Shown here piece after piece: positions 35,429-42,888 of a stretch of 64,000 nucleotides of DNA. Made by a program: the position numbers and the translations under genes. Every line of letters starts with the position of its first letter. Position 1 is the stretch's first letter. Source of the DNA: Mycolicibacterium sp. YH-1 (lineage in GTDB: Bacteria; Actinomycetota; Actinomycetes; Mycobacteriales; Mycobacteriaceae); NCBI RefSeq assembly GCF_022557175.1, contig NZ_CP092915.1, positions 6,262,001-6,326,000 of the forward strand, read 5' to 3'. The notes under the pieces are model-generated. The model did no database searches. It saw nothing but the letters and a program-made list of their open reading frames with translations, and was not told the DNA's origin.

Positions 35429-36067
35429 ATGGCTCAAGTCCGGCCCTATCGGGGCGTCGAGGCGGCACAGCGTCTCACCGACCGCCGACGGCAGTTCATC
35501 GAGGCCGGCCTCGACCTGCTCGGCGCTCCGGCGGAGAACGGCGCACTCCCCGAGCTGACGGTGCGCGCGGCGTGCAGGCAGGCCGGTGTCGCGACGCGCT
35601 ACTTCTATGAGGCCTTCACCGACAAGGATCAATTCGTCGGCGCGGTGTTCGACACCGTGATCGCCGAACTCGCGGCGACGACGCAGGCCGCCGTCGCCGC
35701 CGCTCCGGTCGCCGAACAGAACCGGGCCGGTATGGCCAATATCGTCCACACCATCGCCGCCGACGCCCGGATCGGCCGACTGCTGTTTAGTGCCCAGCTG
35801 TCCAACGCCGTCGTGGCGGCCAAGCGCGCGGAGTCAGGCGTGCTGCTGGCGACGCTCTACAGCCATGAGATCGGCACCGCACTGCACATCAACCGCGCGG
35901 AGCGGACCAGCCAGAAGGGAATGGCGACAGCGCACTTTGCCGTCGGCGGTGTGGGCCAGACCATCAGCGCCTGGCTCGCGGGTGACTTCACGCTGGAGCC
36001 CGAGGAGCTGATCGATCAGCTCGCCGCGATCCTCGACGCGTTCACCGATCCGCGCCTGCACGGCTAG
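35429..36067 (+). CDS. TetR-family transcriptional regulator (Rv0275c-like)
   Basis: A 212-residue regulator with an N-terminal helix-turn-helix: RRRQFIEAGLDLLG leads into LTVRAACRQAGVATRYFYEAFTDKDQF, the usual TetR recognition helix with YFYEAF. The C-terminal ligand domain is all-helical. The ATG at 35429 (MAQVRPYRG) follows TGGAGCG; the longer frame opening at 35204 runs through the divergent gene and is rejected. It is probably the local repressor of the MpaB-like oxygenase. It ends 3 nt from the convergent VOC gene. Confidence 0.9.
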   Translation: MAQVRPYRGVEAAQRLTDRRRQFIEAGLDLLGAPAENGALPELTVRAACRQAGVATRYFYEAFTDKDQFVGAVFDTVIAELAATTQAAVAAAPVAEQNRAGMANIVHTIAADARIGRLLFSAQLSNAVVAAKRAESGVLLATLYSHEIGTALHINRAERTSQKGMATAHFAVGGVGQTISAWLAGDFTLEPEELIDQLAAILDAFTDPRLHG

Positions 36068-36070
36068 GTC

Positions 36071-36649
36071 TCAGTTCGCGGCCACAGGTGGCCGGCGGTC
36101 GGCCTGCGTGCGCGGCACCGTCGTGGTGTCCGCAGGGGTGAACTCCTTGGTCCAGCAGGCGAACTCGAGGGTGATGCCGTCCGGATCCTGGAAGTAGAAC
36201 GACCGCACGTACACACCGGGGTGCAGCGTCGCCGAGACCTGCATGGGGCTCTCATCGTGGTTGAGGATGGGGCCGACCCGAACGCCCTTGTCCTTGAGCC
36301 GCTGCCGATACTCGTCGAACTTCTCGGCCGGGACGTGGAAGGCGAGGTGGTTGAGCGACCCAACGGCGCTGACGATCTCGCCGATACCGGGGATGGCAGC
36401 GGGCGCGGTCACACCCGGCACCCCGTCCGGCGCCTCGGCGAACCAGAAGAAGGCGACGCAGTCGCCGTTGCCCGCATCGAAGAAGAAGTGCTGTCCCATA
36501 CCGTTCGGGAGATCGAGCGACTTGACCAGCGGCATACCGAGGATGCCCGAGTAGAAGTCGACGGTCTTGCTCATATCGGCACACACCATGGCCACATGGT
36601 TGATGCCGCCGAACTCGAACTCGGCGTTGGGATTGGCCGGCTTGATCAT
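36071..36649 (-). CDS. VOC-fold (glyoxalase/extradiol dioxygenase-like) protein, Rv0274-like
   Basis: A 192-residue metal-dependent VOC protein built of two beta-alpha-beta-beta-beta units. Likely metal ligands are His in GGINHVAMVC, His in SLNHLAFHVP and Glu in DPDGITLEFACW. Such proteins act as glyoxalases, dioxygenases, epimerases or resistance proteins; the specific reaction is unknown. The start is ATG 36649 with GAGGAGG 7 nt before it. It is divergent from the next TetR gene over a perfect palindrome, so it is probably that regulator's target. Confidence 0.87.
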   Translation of the reverse strand: MIKPANPNAEFEFGGINHVAMVCADMSKTVDFYSGILGMPLVKSLDLPNGMGQHFFFDAGNGDCVAFFWFAEAPDGVPGVTAPAAIPGIGEIVSAVGSLNHLAFHVPAEKFDEYRQRLKDKGVRVGPILNHDESPMQVSATLHPGVYVRSFYFQDPDGITLEFACWTKEFTPADTTTVPRTQADRRPPVAAN

Positions 36650-36692
36650 CGCGCGCCTCCTCGATGGGCCCTGAGGTCTGGTCAAGATCAGA

Positions 36693-36718
36693 ATCTGAAT
36701 CTAACATCAGATTCAGAT
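36693..36718. promoter_or_regulatory. Perfect palindromic operator shared by VOC gene and tetR
   Basis: ATCTGAATCT (36693-36702) and AGATTCAGAT (36709-36718) are exact inverted copies separated by AACATC. The AT-rich site stands out from its GC-rich surroundings and sits between the divergent VOC and TetR genes. It overlaps the first possible ATG of the TetR gene at 36717, which argues that translation starts further downstream at 36726. Confidence 0.75.
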
Positions 36719-36725
36719 GCGATCA

Positions 36726-37412
36726 ATGGATTTGGGAAGGCCGCCCTTGACCGTCACACCCCGCGAACAGCTGCCCACGATCCGCGGGCGGCAGACGCAG
36801 GCTGCGATCGACGCGGCCGCGCGAACAGTCATCGCGCGCAAGGGGATCCTCGCCACCACCATCGCTGACATCGCCACCGAGGCGGGCCGCTCCACGGCAT
36901 CGTTCTACAACTACTACGACTCCAAGGAGGCGATGGTCCGCGAATGGGCGGTCCGCTTCCGCGACGAGGCCCGCGACCGCGCCCGCTCCGCCGCCGAGCC
37001 CGACCTGAGCAACCGGGAGCGGGCGCACCGGGCGGCCGCCGCGCACTGGCACACGTACCGGCACCGCCTTGCCGAGAGCATCAGCGTGTCGCAACTGGCG
37101 ATGGTCAGCGACGACTTCGCCCAGTACTGGGCCGAGATCTGCGAACTGCCGATAAGTCTCGTCACCTCGATGGTGCACAGCGCTCAGCAGCAGGGCTTCT
37201 GCCGCGACGACGACGCCCACCTCGTAGCCGTCGCTCTGGTGTCGATGTTGAACCAGTTCTGCTACACACAACTCAGTGGCGATGGCGCCGCCAAAGTCGA
37301 TGACGAAGCCTGCATCACCACGCTGGCGAACGTCTTCTACCGGACTATCTATTACAAGGGAACCAGCCACTACAAGGGGATCAGCCACTACCAGGGGGAC
37401 ATGGATAGATGA
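36726..37412 (+). CDS. TetR-family transcriptional regulator (Rv0273c-like)
   Basis: A 228-residue TetR regulator. Residues about 25-75 form the DNA-binding domain (AAIDAAARTVIARKG, then TTIADIATEAGRSTASFYNYYDSKEAM). The remainder is a helical effector domain, and the tail repeats a HYKG/HYQG motif (TSHYKGISHYQG). I preferred ATG 36726 because the earlier ATG at 36717 lies within the operator palindrome. Its stop overlaps the start of the following hydrolase gene by 4 nt (ATGA), so it is co-translated with that gene, as in the Rv0273c-Rv0272c order. Confidence 0.88.
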   Translation: MDLGRPPLTVTPREQLPTIRGRQTQAAIDAAARTVIARKGILATTIADIATEAGRSTASFYNYYDSKEAMVREWAVRFRDEARDRARSAAEPDLSNRERAHRAAAAHWHTYRHRLAESISVSQLAMVSDDFAQYWAEICELPISLVTSMVHSAQQQGFCRDDDAHLVAVALVSMLNQFCYTQLSGDGAAKVDDEACITTLANVFYRTIYYKGTSHYKGISHYQGDMDR

Positions 37413-38545
37413 CAAAGACATCGGGGGTGACGCCCGGCGTCACACGGGACTTCATCGGGGTCGACTCGCCGTCGGCCCGCCGGGCCGGCTCGGGTGGACA
37501 TCCCTGCCAGGGCATCTACTACCGCGGCGTGGGCCGAAAGCCGAAGGTGGCCATGATTGCCACCCACTATCAGATCGACTTCTCCGAGCACTATCTCGCG
37601 GACTACATGGCCACCCGCGGGATCGGCTTCCTCGGCTGGAACACCCGGTTCCGCGGCTTCGAGAGCAGCTTCCTGCTCGACCACGCGCTGGTCGACATCG
37701 GCGTGGGCGTGCGCTGGCTCCGCGAGGTTGCCGGGGTGGAAACCGTTGTGCTTCTGGGCAACTCTGGCGGCGGCTCCCTGATGGCCGCGTACCAGGCGCA
37801 GGCCGTCGACCCCCATGTGGTACCGCTGAGCGGTATGCGTCCGGCCGCGGGACTGACTGAACTCCTGCCCGCGGACGGCTATGTGGCGAGCGCGGCACAT
37901 CCGGGCAGACCCGAGGTCCTCACGGCGTGGATGGACGGCGCCGTCGTCGACGAGGCCGATCCGGTCGCAACCGATCCCGAACTCGACCTGTTCGCCAAGC
38001 GCAACGGTCCCCCCTACTCGGCCGAGTTCGTCGACCGCTACCGCACCGCGCAGATCGCGCGCAACCACGCCATCACCGACTGGGTCGAGACCGAACTCAA
38101 ACGCGTACGTGCGGCTGGCTTCTCGGATCGCCCCTTCACCGTGCACCGCACCTGGGCCGACCCCCGCATGGTGGATCCCACCCTCGAGCCCACCAAGCGT
38201 CCGCCCAATTCGTGCTACGCCGGAGAACCCGCGAAGGCCAACCGCTCGGCGCACGGTATCGCCGGGGCCTGCACTCTGCGGGGCTGGCTGGGAATGTGGA
38301 GCCTTCGACACGCCCAGACGCGCGCCGAACCGCACCTCGCGCGCATCAAGAGCCCCGCGCTCGTCATCAACGCCGAACAGGACACCGGCGTGTACCCCTC
38401 CGACGCACAACGCATTCACGACGCGCTGGCGAGTACGGACAAGGCGTTGCACGCCATCGACTCCGATCACTACTTCACCACACCGGGTGCACGCAGCGAG
38501 CAGGCCGACTTCATCGCCAAATGGATCGCAAAACGGTGGCACTGA
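37409..38545 (+). CDS. Alpha/beta hydrolase (Rv0272c-like)
   Basis: A 378-residue cytoplasmic hydrolase with nucleophile elbow LLGNSGGGSLMAAYQ (Ser119). The acid is probably the Asp in NAEQDTGVYP, and the catalytic His lies in AIDSDHYFTT. The N-terminal strand VAMIATHYQIDFSEHY is typical of this mycobacterial subgroup. The substrate is unknown. The position between a TetR gene and fadE6 suggests an ester or thioester of lipid metabolism (inference). It is coupled to the TetR stop upstream, and overlaps the following dehydrogenase start. Confidence 0.88.
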   Translation: MTKTSGVTPGVTRDFIGVDSPSARRAGSGGHPCQGIYYRGVGRKPKVAMIATHYQIDFSEHYLADYMATRGIGFLGWNTRFRGFESSFLLDHALVDIGVGVRWLREVAGVETVVLLGNSGGGSLMAAYQAQAVDPHVVPLSGMRPAAGLTELLPADGYVASAAHPGRPEVLTAWMDGAVVDEADPVATDPELDLFAKRNGPPYSAEFVDRYRTAQIARNHAITDWVETELKRVRAAGFSDRPFTVHRTWADPRMVDPTLEPTKRPPNSCYAGEPAKANRSAHGIAGACTLRGWLGMWSLRHAQTRAEPHLARIKSPALVINAEQDTGVYPSDAQRIHDALASTDKALHAIDSDHYFTTPGARSEQADFIAKWIAKRWH

Positions 38546-39498
38546 GAGTACTGGCCCACTTCACCCCGGGTGAGCGGGTGCTTGAGTACATTGCACCGCA
38601 GTCTGATTGGATCGACGTCCGGTTCTGCGCCGAGGACGACGACGACACCTTCAATCGCGAGCTACCCGAGGCCGAGGTGATCTGGCACGTCCTACGCCCC
38701 CTCTCGGGCTCGGACGTCGAGCGCGCCGGGCGATGCAAGCTGATCCACAAACTGGGCGCGGGCGTCAACACCATCGACGTCGACACCGCCACGCGCAACG
38801 GCATCGCGGTGGCCAACATGCCCGGCGCCAACGCGCCGTCGGTCGCCGAGGGCGCCGTGCTTCTCATGCTCGCGGCGCTGCGTCGGCTACCCGAGCTCGA
38901 CCGCCGCACCCGCGAGGGCCGCGGCTGGCCCTCGGACCCGACGCTGGGTGAGACGGTGCGCGATATCGGCAGCTGCACCGTCGGCCTCGTCGGCTACGGC
39001 AACGTCGCCAAACGAGTCGAGACGATCGTGACGGCCATGGGCGCCGACGTCCTGCACACCAGCACGCGCGATGACGGGCAGCCCGGGTGGCGTCCGGTTC
39101 GCGAGCTGCTCGCCGAAAGCGACATCGTCTCGCTGCACCTGCCCCTGACCGATCAGACCGAGGGGCTGATCGGCGCGGAGGCGCTGGCCGCCATGAAGTC
39201 AGACGCCGTGCTGGTCAACACATCACGCGGGCCGATCGTTGATGAGCAGGCACTGCTGGACGCACTTGCCTGCAATCGGATCGCCGCCGCGGGCCTCGAT
39301 GTCTTCACCGAGGAACCGGTCTGCGCCGACAACCCGCTTCTCGCGCTGCCCAACGTGGTGGCGACGCCACACGTCGCCTGGTACACCGCCGACACGATGC
39401 GGCGTTACCTGGCCGAGGCGGTCGACAACTGCGCCCGCCTGCGCGATGGCCGCGACTTGGTGAACCTGGTTAACGACCATCCTGTCCGCCGCGCCTGA
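38536..39498 (+). CDS. D-isomer-specific 2-hydroxyacid dehydrogenase
   Basis: An NAD(P)-dependent dehydrogenase of the phosphoglycerate/hydroxyisocaproate type, about 320 residues. Markers are LIHKLGAGVNTIDVD, the nucleotide fold VGLVGYGNVAKRVE (GxGxxx), the catalytic Arg in LVNTSRGPIVDEQAL, Glu in GLDVFTEEP and His in VVATPHVAWYT. The 2-oxoacid substrate is not evident. GTG 38536 overlaps the hydrolase end by 10 nt, and ATG 38521 in the same frame is an alternative. From memory, M. tuberculosis has no such gene between Rv0272c and fadE6, so it appears to be inserted or lost there. Confidence 0.9.
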   Translation: MALRVLAHFTPGERVLEYIAPQSDWIDVRFCAEDDDDTFNRELPEAEVIWHVLRPLSGSDVERAGRCKLIHKLGAGVNTIDVDTATRNGIAVANMPGANAPSVAEGAVLLMLAALRRLPELDRRTREGRGWPSDPTLGETVRDIGSCTVGLVGYGNVAKRVETIVTAMGADVLHTSTRDDGQPGWRPVRELLAESDIVSLHLPLTDQTEGLIGAEALAAMKSDAVLVNTSRGPIVDEQALLDALACNRIAAAGLDVFTEEPVCADNPLLALPNVVATPHVAWYTADTMRRYLAEAVDNCARLRDGRDLVNLVNDHPVRRA

Positions 39499-39520
39499 GC
39501 GCCCGAGTACCCTCGTTCCC

Positions 39521-39532
39521 AACCGACCGGTT
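39521..39532 (+). promoter_or_regulatory. Operator-like inverted repeat upstream of fadE6
   Basis: AACCG-AC-CGGTT is a perfect short inverted repeat lying 17 nt before the fadE6 start. Repeats of this kind are common TetR-type operators before fatty-acid genes. It is followed by GAGGAGG, the fadE6 ribosome binding site. Confidence 0.35.
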
Positions 39533-39549
39533 AATAGAGGAGGCAATGA

Positions 39550-41739
39550 ATGCCCATCGCAATCCTGTCCGAGCACACTGACCTGGCCGAATCGGTACGT
39601 TCGTTCATCGAACGAGTGGCACCGTCTGAGGTGCTGCACGAGGCGTTGGAGACGCCCATCGCCAATCCGCCCTCGTTCTGGTCCGCCGCCGCCGAGCAGG
39701 GTCTGCAGGGTGTCCACCTGTCCGAGGCCGTCGGCGGCCAGGGCTTCGGCATCCTCGAACTCGCCATCGTGCTCGCCGAGTTCGGCTACGGCGCCGTCCC
39801 GGGTCCGTTCGTGCCGTCGGCCATCGCGAGCGCACTGATCTCGGCCAACGACGCGCAAGACAAGCGCCTCGAGGGGCTGGCCTCCGGCGAGGTCATCGCC
39901 GCCTACGCCATTGACTCCGGCCTGACCGCCACCCGCCAGGGCGAGAGCCTGATCATCCGCGGCGAGGTGCGGGCCGTGCCCGCCGCCGCGCAGGCATCGC
40001 TGCTGGTGCTGCCCGTCGCGATCGACGGTGGCGAGGAGTGGCTGCTGCTCGACGCCGACCAGGTCGGCATCGAACCCGTTGAGAGCGTCGACCCGCTGCG
40101 CCCGCTCGCGCACGTGCAGGCCGACGCCGTTGAGGTCGGCGACGACCGCGTGCTGTCCAACCTCAGCCGCGTCCAGGCGCGCGCCCTGATGTCGACGCTG
40201 CTGTCGGCCGAATGTGTCGGCATCGCCCGGTGGGCCACCGACACCGCCGCCGAGTACGCCAAGATTCGCGAGCAGTTCGGGCGCCCCATCGGCCAATTCC
40301 AGGCCATCAAGCACAAGTGTGCCGGGATGATCGCCGAGACCGAGCGCGCCACCGCCGCGGTGTGGGATGCGGCGCGCGCCATCGACGAATTCAGTGGCGG
40401 CAACGCCGACAGCGCCTACGAGTTCGCCGCCGCCGTCGCCGCCACGCTGGCGCCCGTCGCGGCCCAGCACTGCACCCAGGACTGCATCCAGGTGCACGGT
40501 GGCATCGGCTTCACCTGGGAGCACGACACCAACGTCTTCTACCGGCGCGCGATCGTGCTGGCCGCCAGCTTCGGCCGCGCCGCCGACTACCCCCAGCAGG
40601 TCGTCGACGTCGCGACGAGCACAGGCATGCGTTCGATCGACATCGACCTGGATCCCGACACCGAGAAGCTTCGCGCCGAGATCCGTGCGGAAGTGGCTGC
40701 GCTGAAGGAGATTCCGAGCCAGGAGCGCACCACCGCGATCGCTGAGGGCGGCTGGGTGCAGCCGCACCTGCCCAAGCCGTGGGGCCGGGCAGCCGCCCCG
40801 ATAGAGCAGATCATCATCGCGCAGGAGTTCTCCAGCGGGCGGGTCAAGCGGCCGCAGATGGGCATCGCCGCCTGGATCATCCCGTCGATCGTGGCGTACG
40901 GCACCGACGAGCAGCAGCAGCGCTTCCTGCCGCCGACATTCCGCGGCGAGATGATCTGGTGCCAGCTGTTCTCCGAGCCGGGCGCGGGCTCTGACCTCGC
41001 CAGCCTGACCACCAAGGCGACCAAGGTCGACGGTGGCTGGCGCATCACCGGACAGAAGATCTGGACCACCGGCGCGCAGTACAGCCAGTGGGGCGCGCTG
41101 CTGGCCCGTACCAACCCGTCCGCACCGAAACACGCTGGTATCACCTACTTCCTGCTCGATATGAAGGCCGAGGGCGTCGAGGTCAAGCCGCTGCGGGAGC
41201 TGACCGGCAACGCGATGTTCAACACCGTCTTCATCGACGATGTGTTCGTCCCCGACTCCATGGTGCTCGGCGAGGTGGACCGCGGATGGGAGGTCAGCCG
41301 CAACACGCTGACCAACGAGAGGGTGTCGATCGGGAGCAGCGAGCCGCCGTTCCTGGCCAGCCTCGACCAGTTCGTCGAGTTCCTCAAAGAGGGCCACTTC
41401 GACCAGATCGAGCAGAACCACGCGGGCCGGCTTATCGCCGAGGGCCATGCCGCCAAGCTGCTCAACATGCGCTCGACACTGCTGACGCTCGCCGGTGGCG
41501 ACCCGATGCCCGCTGCCGCGATCTCCAAGCTGCTGTCGATGAAGACCGGCCAGGGCTACGCCGAGTTCGGGGTGTCCTCGTTCGGCACCGACGCGGCGGT
41601 CGGCGATAAGGAGCAGCCCTCCGGCAAGTGGGCCGAGTACCTGCTGGCAGGCCGTGCGACGACGATCTACGGCGGCACGTCCGAGGTGCAGCTCAACATC
41701 ATCGCCGAGCGTCTGCTGGGCCTGCCGCGCGATCCGTAG
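39550..41739 (+). CDS. fadE6: Double acyl-CoA dehydrogenase FadE6
   Basis: FAD-dependent oxidation of acyl-CoA to enoyl-CoA. The 729-residue chain consists of two acyl-CoA dehydrogenase modules in tandem. The first (about 1-365) contains GGQGFGILELAIVLAEFGYG and the ACAD signature QVHGGIGFTWEHD. The second (about 375-729) contains EPGAGSDLASLTTKATKVDGGW, GQKIWTTGAQYSQWG and RATTIYGGTSEVQLNIIAERLLGLPRDP. The fused architecture and length match M. tuberculosis FadE6 (731 residues). Such paired modules resemble the heterotetrameric steroid-side-chain ACADs. GAGGAGG is 7 nt before the ATG. The acyl substrate is not known. Confidence 0.94.
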   Translation: MPIAILSEHTDLAESVRSFIERVAPSEVLHEALETPIANPPSFWSAAAEQGLQGVHLSEAVGGQGFGILELAIVLAEFGYGAVPGPFVPSAIASALISANDAQDKRLEGLASGEVIAAYAIDSGLTATRQGESLIIRGEVRAVPAAAQASLLVLPVAIDGGEEWLLLDADQVGIEPVESVDPLRPLAHVQADAVEVGDDRVLSNLSRVQARALMSTLLSAECVGIARWATDTAAEYAKIREQFGRPIGQFQAIKHKCAGMIAETERATAAVWDAARAIDEFSGGNADSAYEFAAAVAATLAPVAAQHCTQDCIQVHGGIGFTWEHDTNVFYRRAIVLAASFGRAADYPQQVVDVATSTGMRSIDIDLDPDTEKLRAEIRAEVAALKEIPSQERTTAIAEGGWVQPHLPKPWGRAAAPIEQIIIAQEFSSGRVKRPQMGIAAWIIPSIVAYGTDEQQQRFLPPTFRGEMIWCQLFSEPGAGSDLASLTTKATKVDGGWRITGQKIWTTGAQYSQWGALLARTNPSAPKHAGITYFLLDMKAEGVEVKPLRELTGNAMFNTVFIDDVFVPDSMVLGEVDRGWEVSRNTLTNERVSIGSSEPPFLASLDQFVEFLKEGHFDQIEQNHAGRLIAEGHAAKLLNMRSTLLTLAGGDPMPAAAISKLLSMKTGQGYAEFGVSSFGTDAAVGDKEQPSGKWAEYLLAGRATTIYGGTSEVQLNIIAERLLGLPRDP

Positions 41740-41760
41740 CCTCTCGCCTCCCCCGTCGAG

Positions 41761-41809
41761 TTCTGCACCATCGTCGTAGTTGTACCCAGATGGCTACAGT
41801 GGTGCAGAA
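41761..41809. repeat. Inverted repeat between fadE6 and lysR
   Basis: TTCTGCACCA (41761-41770) and TGGTGCAGAA (41800-41809) are perfect inverted copies. A second pair, CCCCCG before and CGGGGG after, extends them with small offsets. With a 29 nt loop this could be a terminator hairpin for fadE6, but the outer position and the downstream lysR gene make a protein-binding site equally likely. TACAGT (41795-41800), a TANNNT box, lies at the edge of the right arm. Confidence 0.55.
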
Positions 41810-41848
41810 TTCGGGGGAATCACTGGGAGGTGACCCACGAGCGCCGAG

Positions 41849-42769
41849 GTGACACTGCGCCAGTTGCGGTACTTCGCCGTGCTCGGCGAGGAACTCAACT
41901 ATCGACGCGCCGCCGAGCGCCTGTTCATCACGCAGCCCGCGCTGTCGACGGCGATCAAGGCACTGGAGAATCACTTCGGCGTCGTGCTGTTCACCCGCAA
42001 CACCCGCGAGGTCGCGCTGACCGACCTCGGCGCCGCCTGGCTGCCCCAGGTGCAGCAGGCCCTCGGTGGAGTGGACGCCATCGTCGAGAACCTCGTCACC
42101 CTCTCCGGCACGCGCCAGGGTCGGTTGCGCCTCGGCTACCTCATCGGCACCGGGGCCGACCTCCTGTTCCGGGTGGTGCGGCATTTCGAGTCCGCATACC
42201 CCGATATCACCGTTGCGCCCGTCGAGTTCGACTTCGCCGATCCCACGGCGGGTCTGGCCACCGGCAGCACCGACGTCGCTCTCATTCGGCCGCCCGTGGA
42301 TCTCCCCGACCACCGCATGTTGATCCTGGACTCCGAGACGTGGATGGCATGCCTGCCGCGGGACCACAGGCTGGCCGACCGCGCCGAGATCGCGATCACC
42401 GAACTGCTCGACGACCCGATCGTCTGCGCACCGCTGACCGCGGGGACCTGGCGTGACTACTGGTTGGCGATGGACGTGCGCGGGCACCGCCCACCTTCCA
42501 TCGCCGCGGTTGCCGCCACATATGAGGCCGAGACGACGTCCATCGCACGCGGCCTCGGCATCAGCTTCACCACCTCGTCGGTGGCTCGGTTCTACGACCG
42601 CCCCGGCATCGTTTACGTGCCGATCACAGATCGGCCGCCGAGCTACACGGCGCTGGCGTGGAACCCCGCGGGGCTGAGTCCGCAGGCGGATGCGCTGGTC
42701 AGGCACGTGCAGGAGCATTGGAACTTCGGCGATGCGCAGCATCGGGACGCACCGGCGACCTACTTCTGA
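41849..42769 (+). CDS. LysR-family transcriptional regulator
   Basis: A 306-residue LysR regulator with an N-terminal winged helix-turn-helix (LRQLRYFAVLGEELNYRRAAERLFITQPALSTAIKALENHFGVVLFTR) and a periplasmic-binding-protein-like effector domain (RLRLGYLIGTGADLLFRVV onward). It starts at GTG 41849 close behind a GAG sequence. It is oriented towards the permease-transaminase pair that follows after 119 nt, with a LysR-type box in between, so it is probably their activator. The inducer is unknown, with an amine or amino acid the natural guess. Confidence 0.92.
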   Translation: MTLRQLRYFAVLGEELNYRRAAERLFITQPALSTAIKALENHFGVVLFTRNTREVALTDLGAAWLPQVQQALGGVDAIVENLVTLSGTRQGRLRLGYLIGTGADLLFRVVRHFESAYPDITVAPVEFDFADPTAGLATGSTDVALIRPPVDLPDHRMLILDSETWMACLPRDHRLADRAEIAITELLDDPIVCAPLTAGTWRDYWLAMDVRGHRPPSIAAVAATYEAETTSIARGLGISFTTSSVARFYDRPGIVYVPITDRPPSYTALAWNPAGLSPQADALVRHVQEHWNFGDAQHRDAPATYF

Positions 42770-42788
42770 CGGCGGTGGACAACGACTG

Positions 42789-42803
42789 ATAAACGCAGCT
42801 TAT
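42789..42803 (+). promoter_or_regulatory. LysR-type binding box upstream of the permease
   Basis: ATAA-ACGCAGC-TTAT contains the T-N11-A core with inverted arms (TAA...TTA) typical of LysR recognition sites. It lies 86 nt before the permease start and just after the lysR gene. TTGAAC at 42819-42824 could be the -35 of the controlled promoter. Confidence 0.5.
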
Positions 42804-42888
42804 GAGTAGATCAAAACATTGAACTTCCGGTGTGCGCGCAATCCGGCTTTCCTGGCATCACTCGTTATCCGGCAACGCATGACCTGGA

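Noticed and set aside
41761..41809. Calling the fadE6-lysR inverted repeat a Rho-independent terminator
   Set aside because: There is no T-run after the right arm and the loop is long, so it is recorded as a repeat only.
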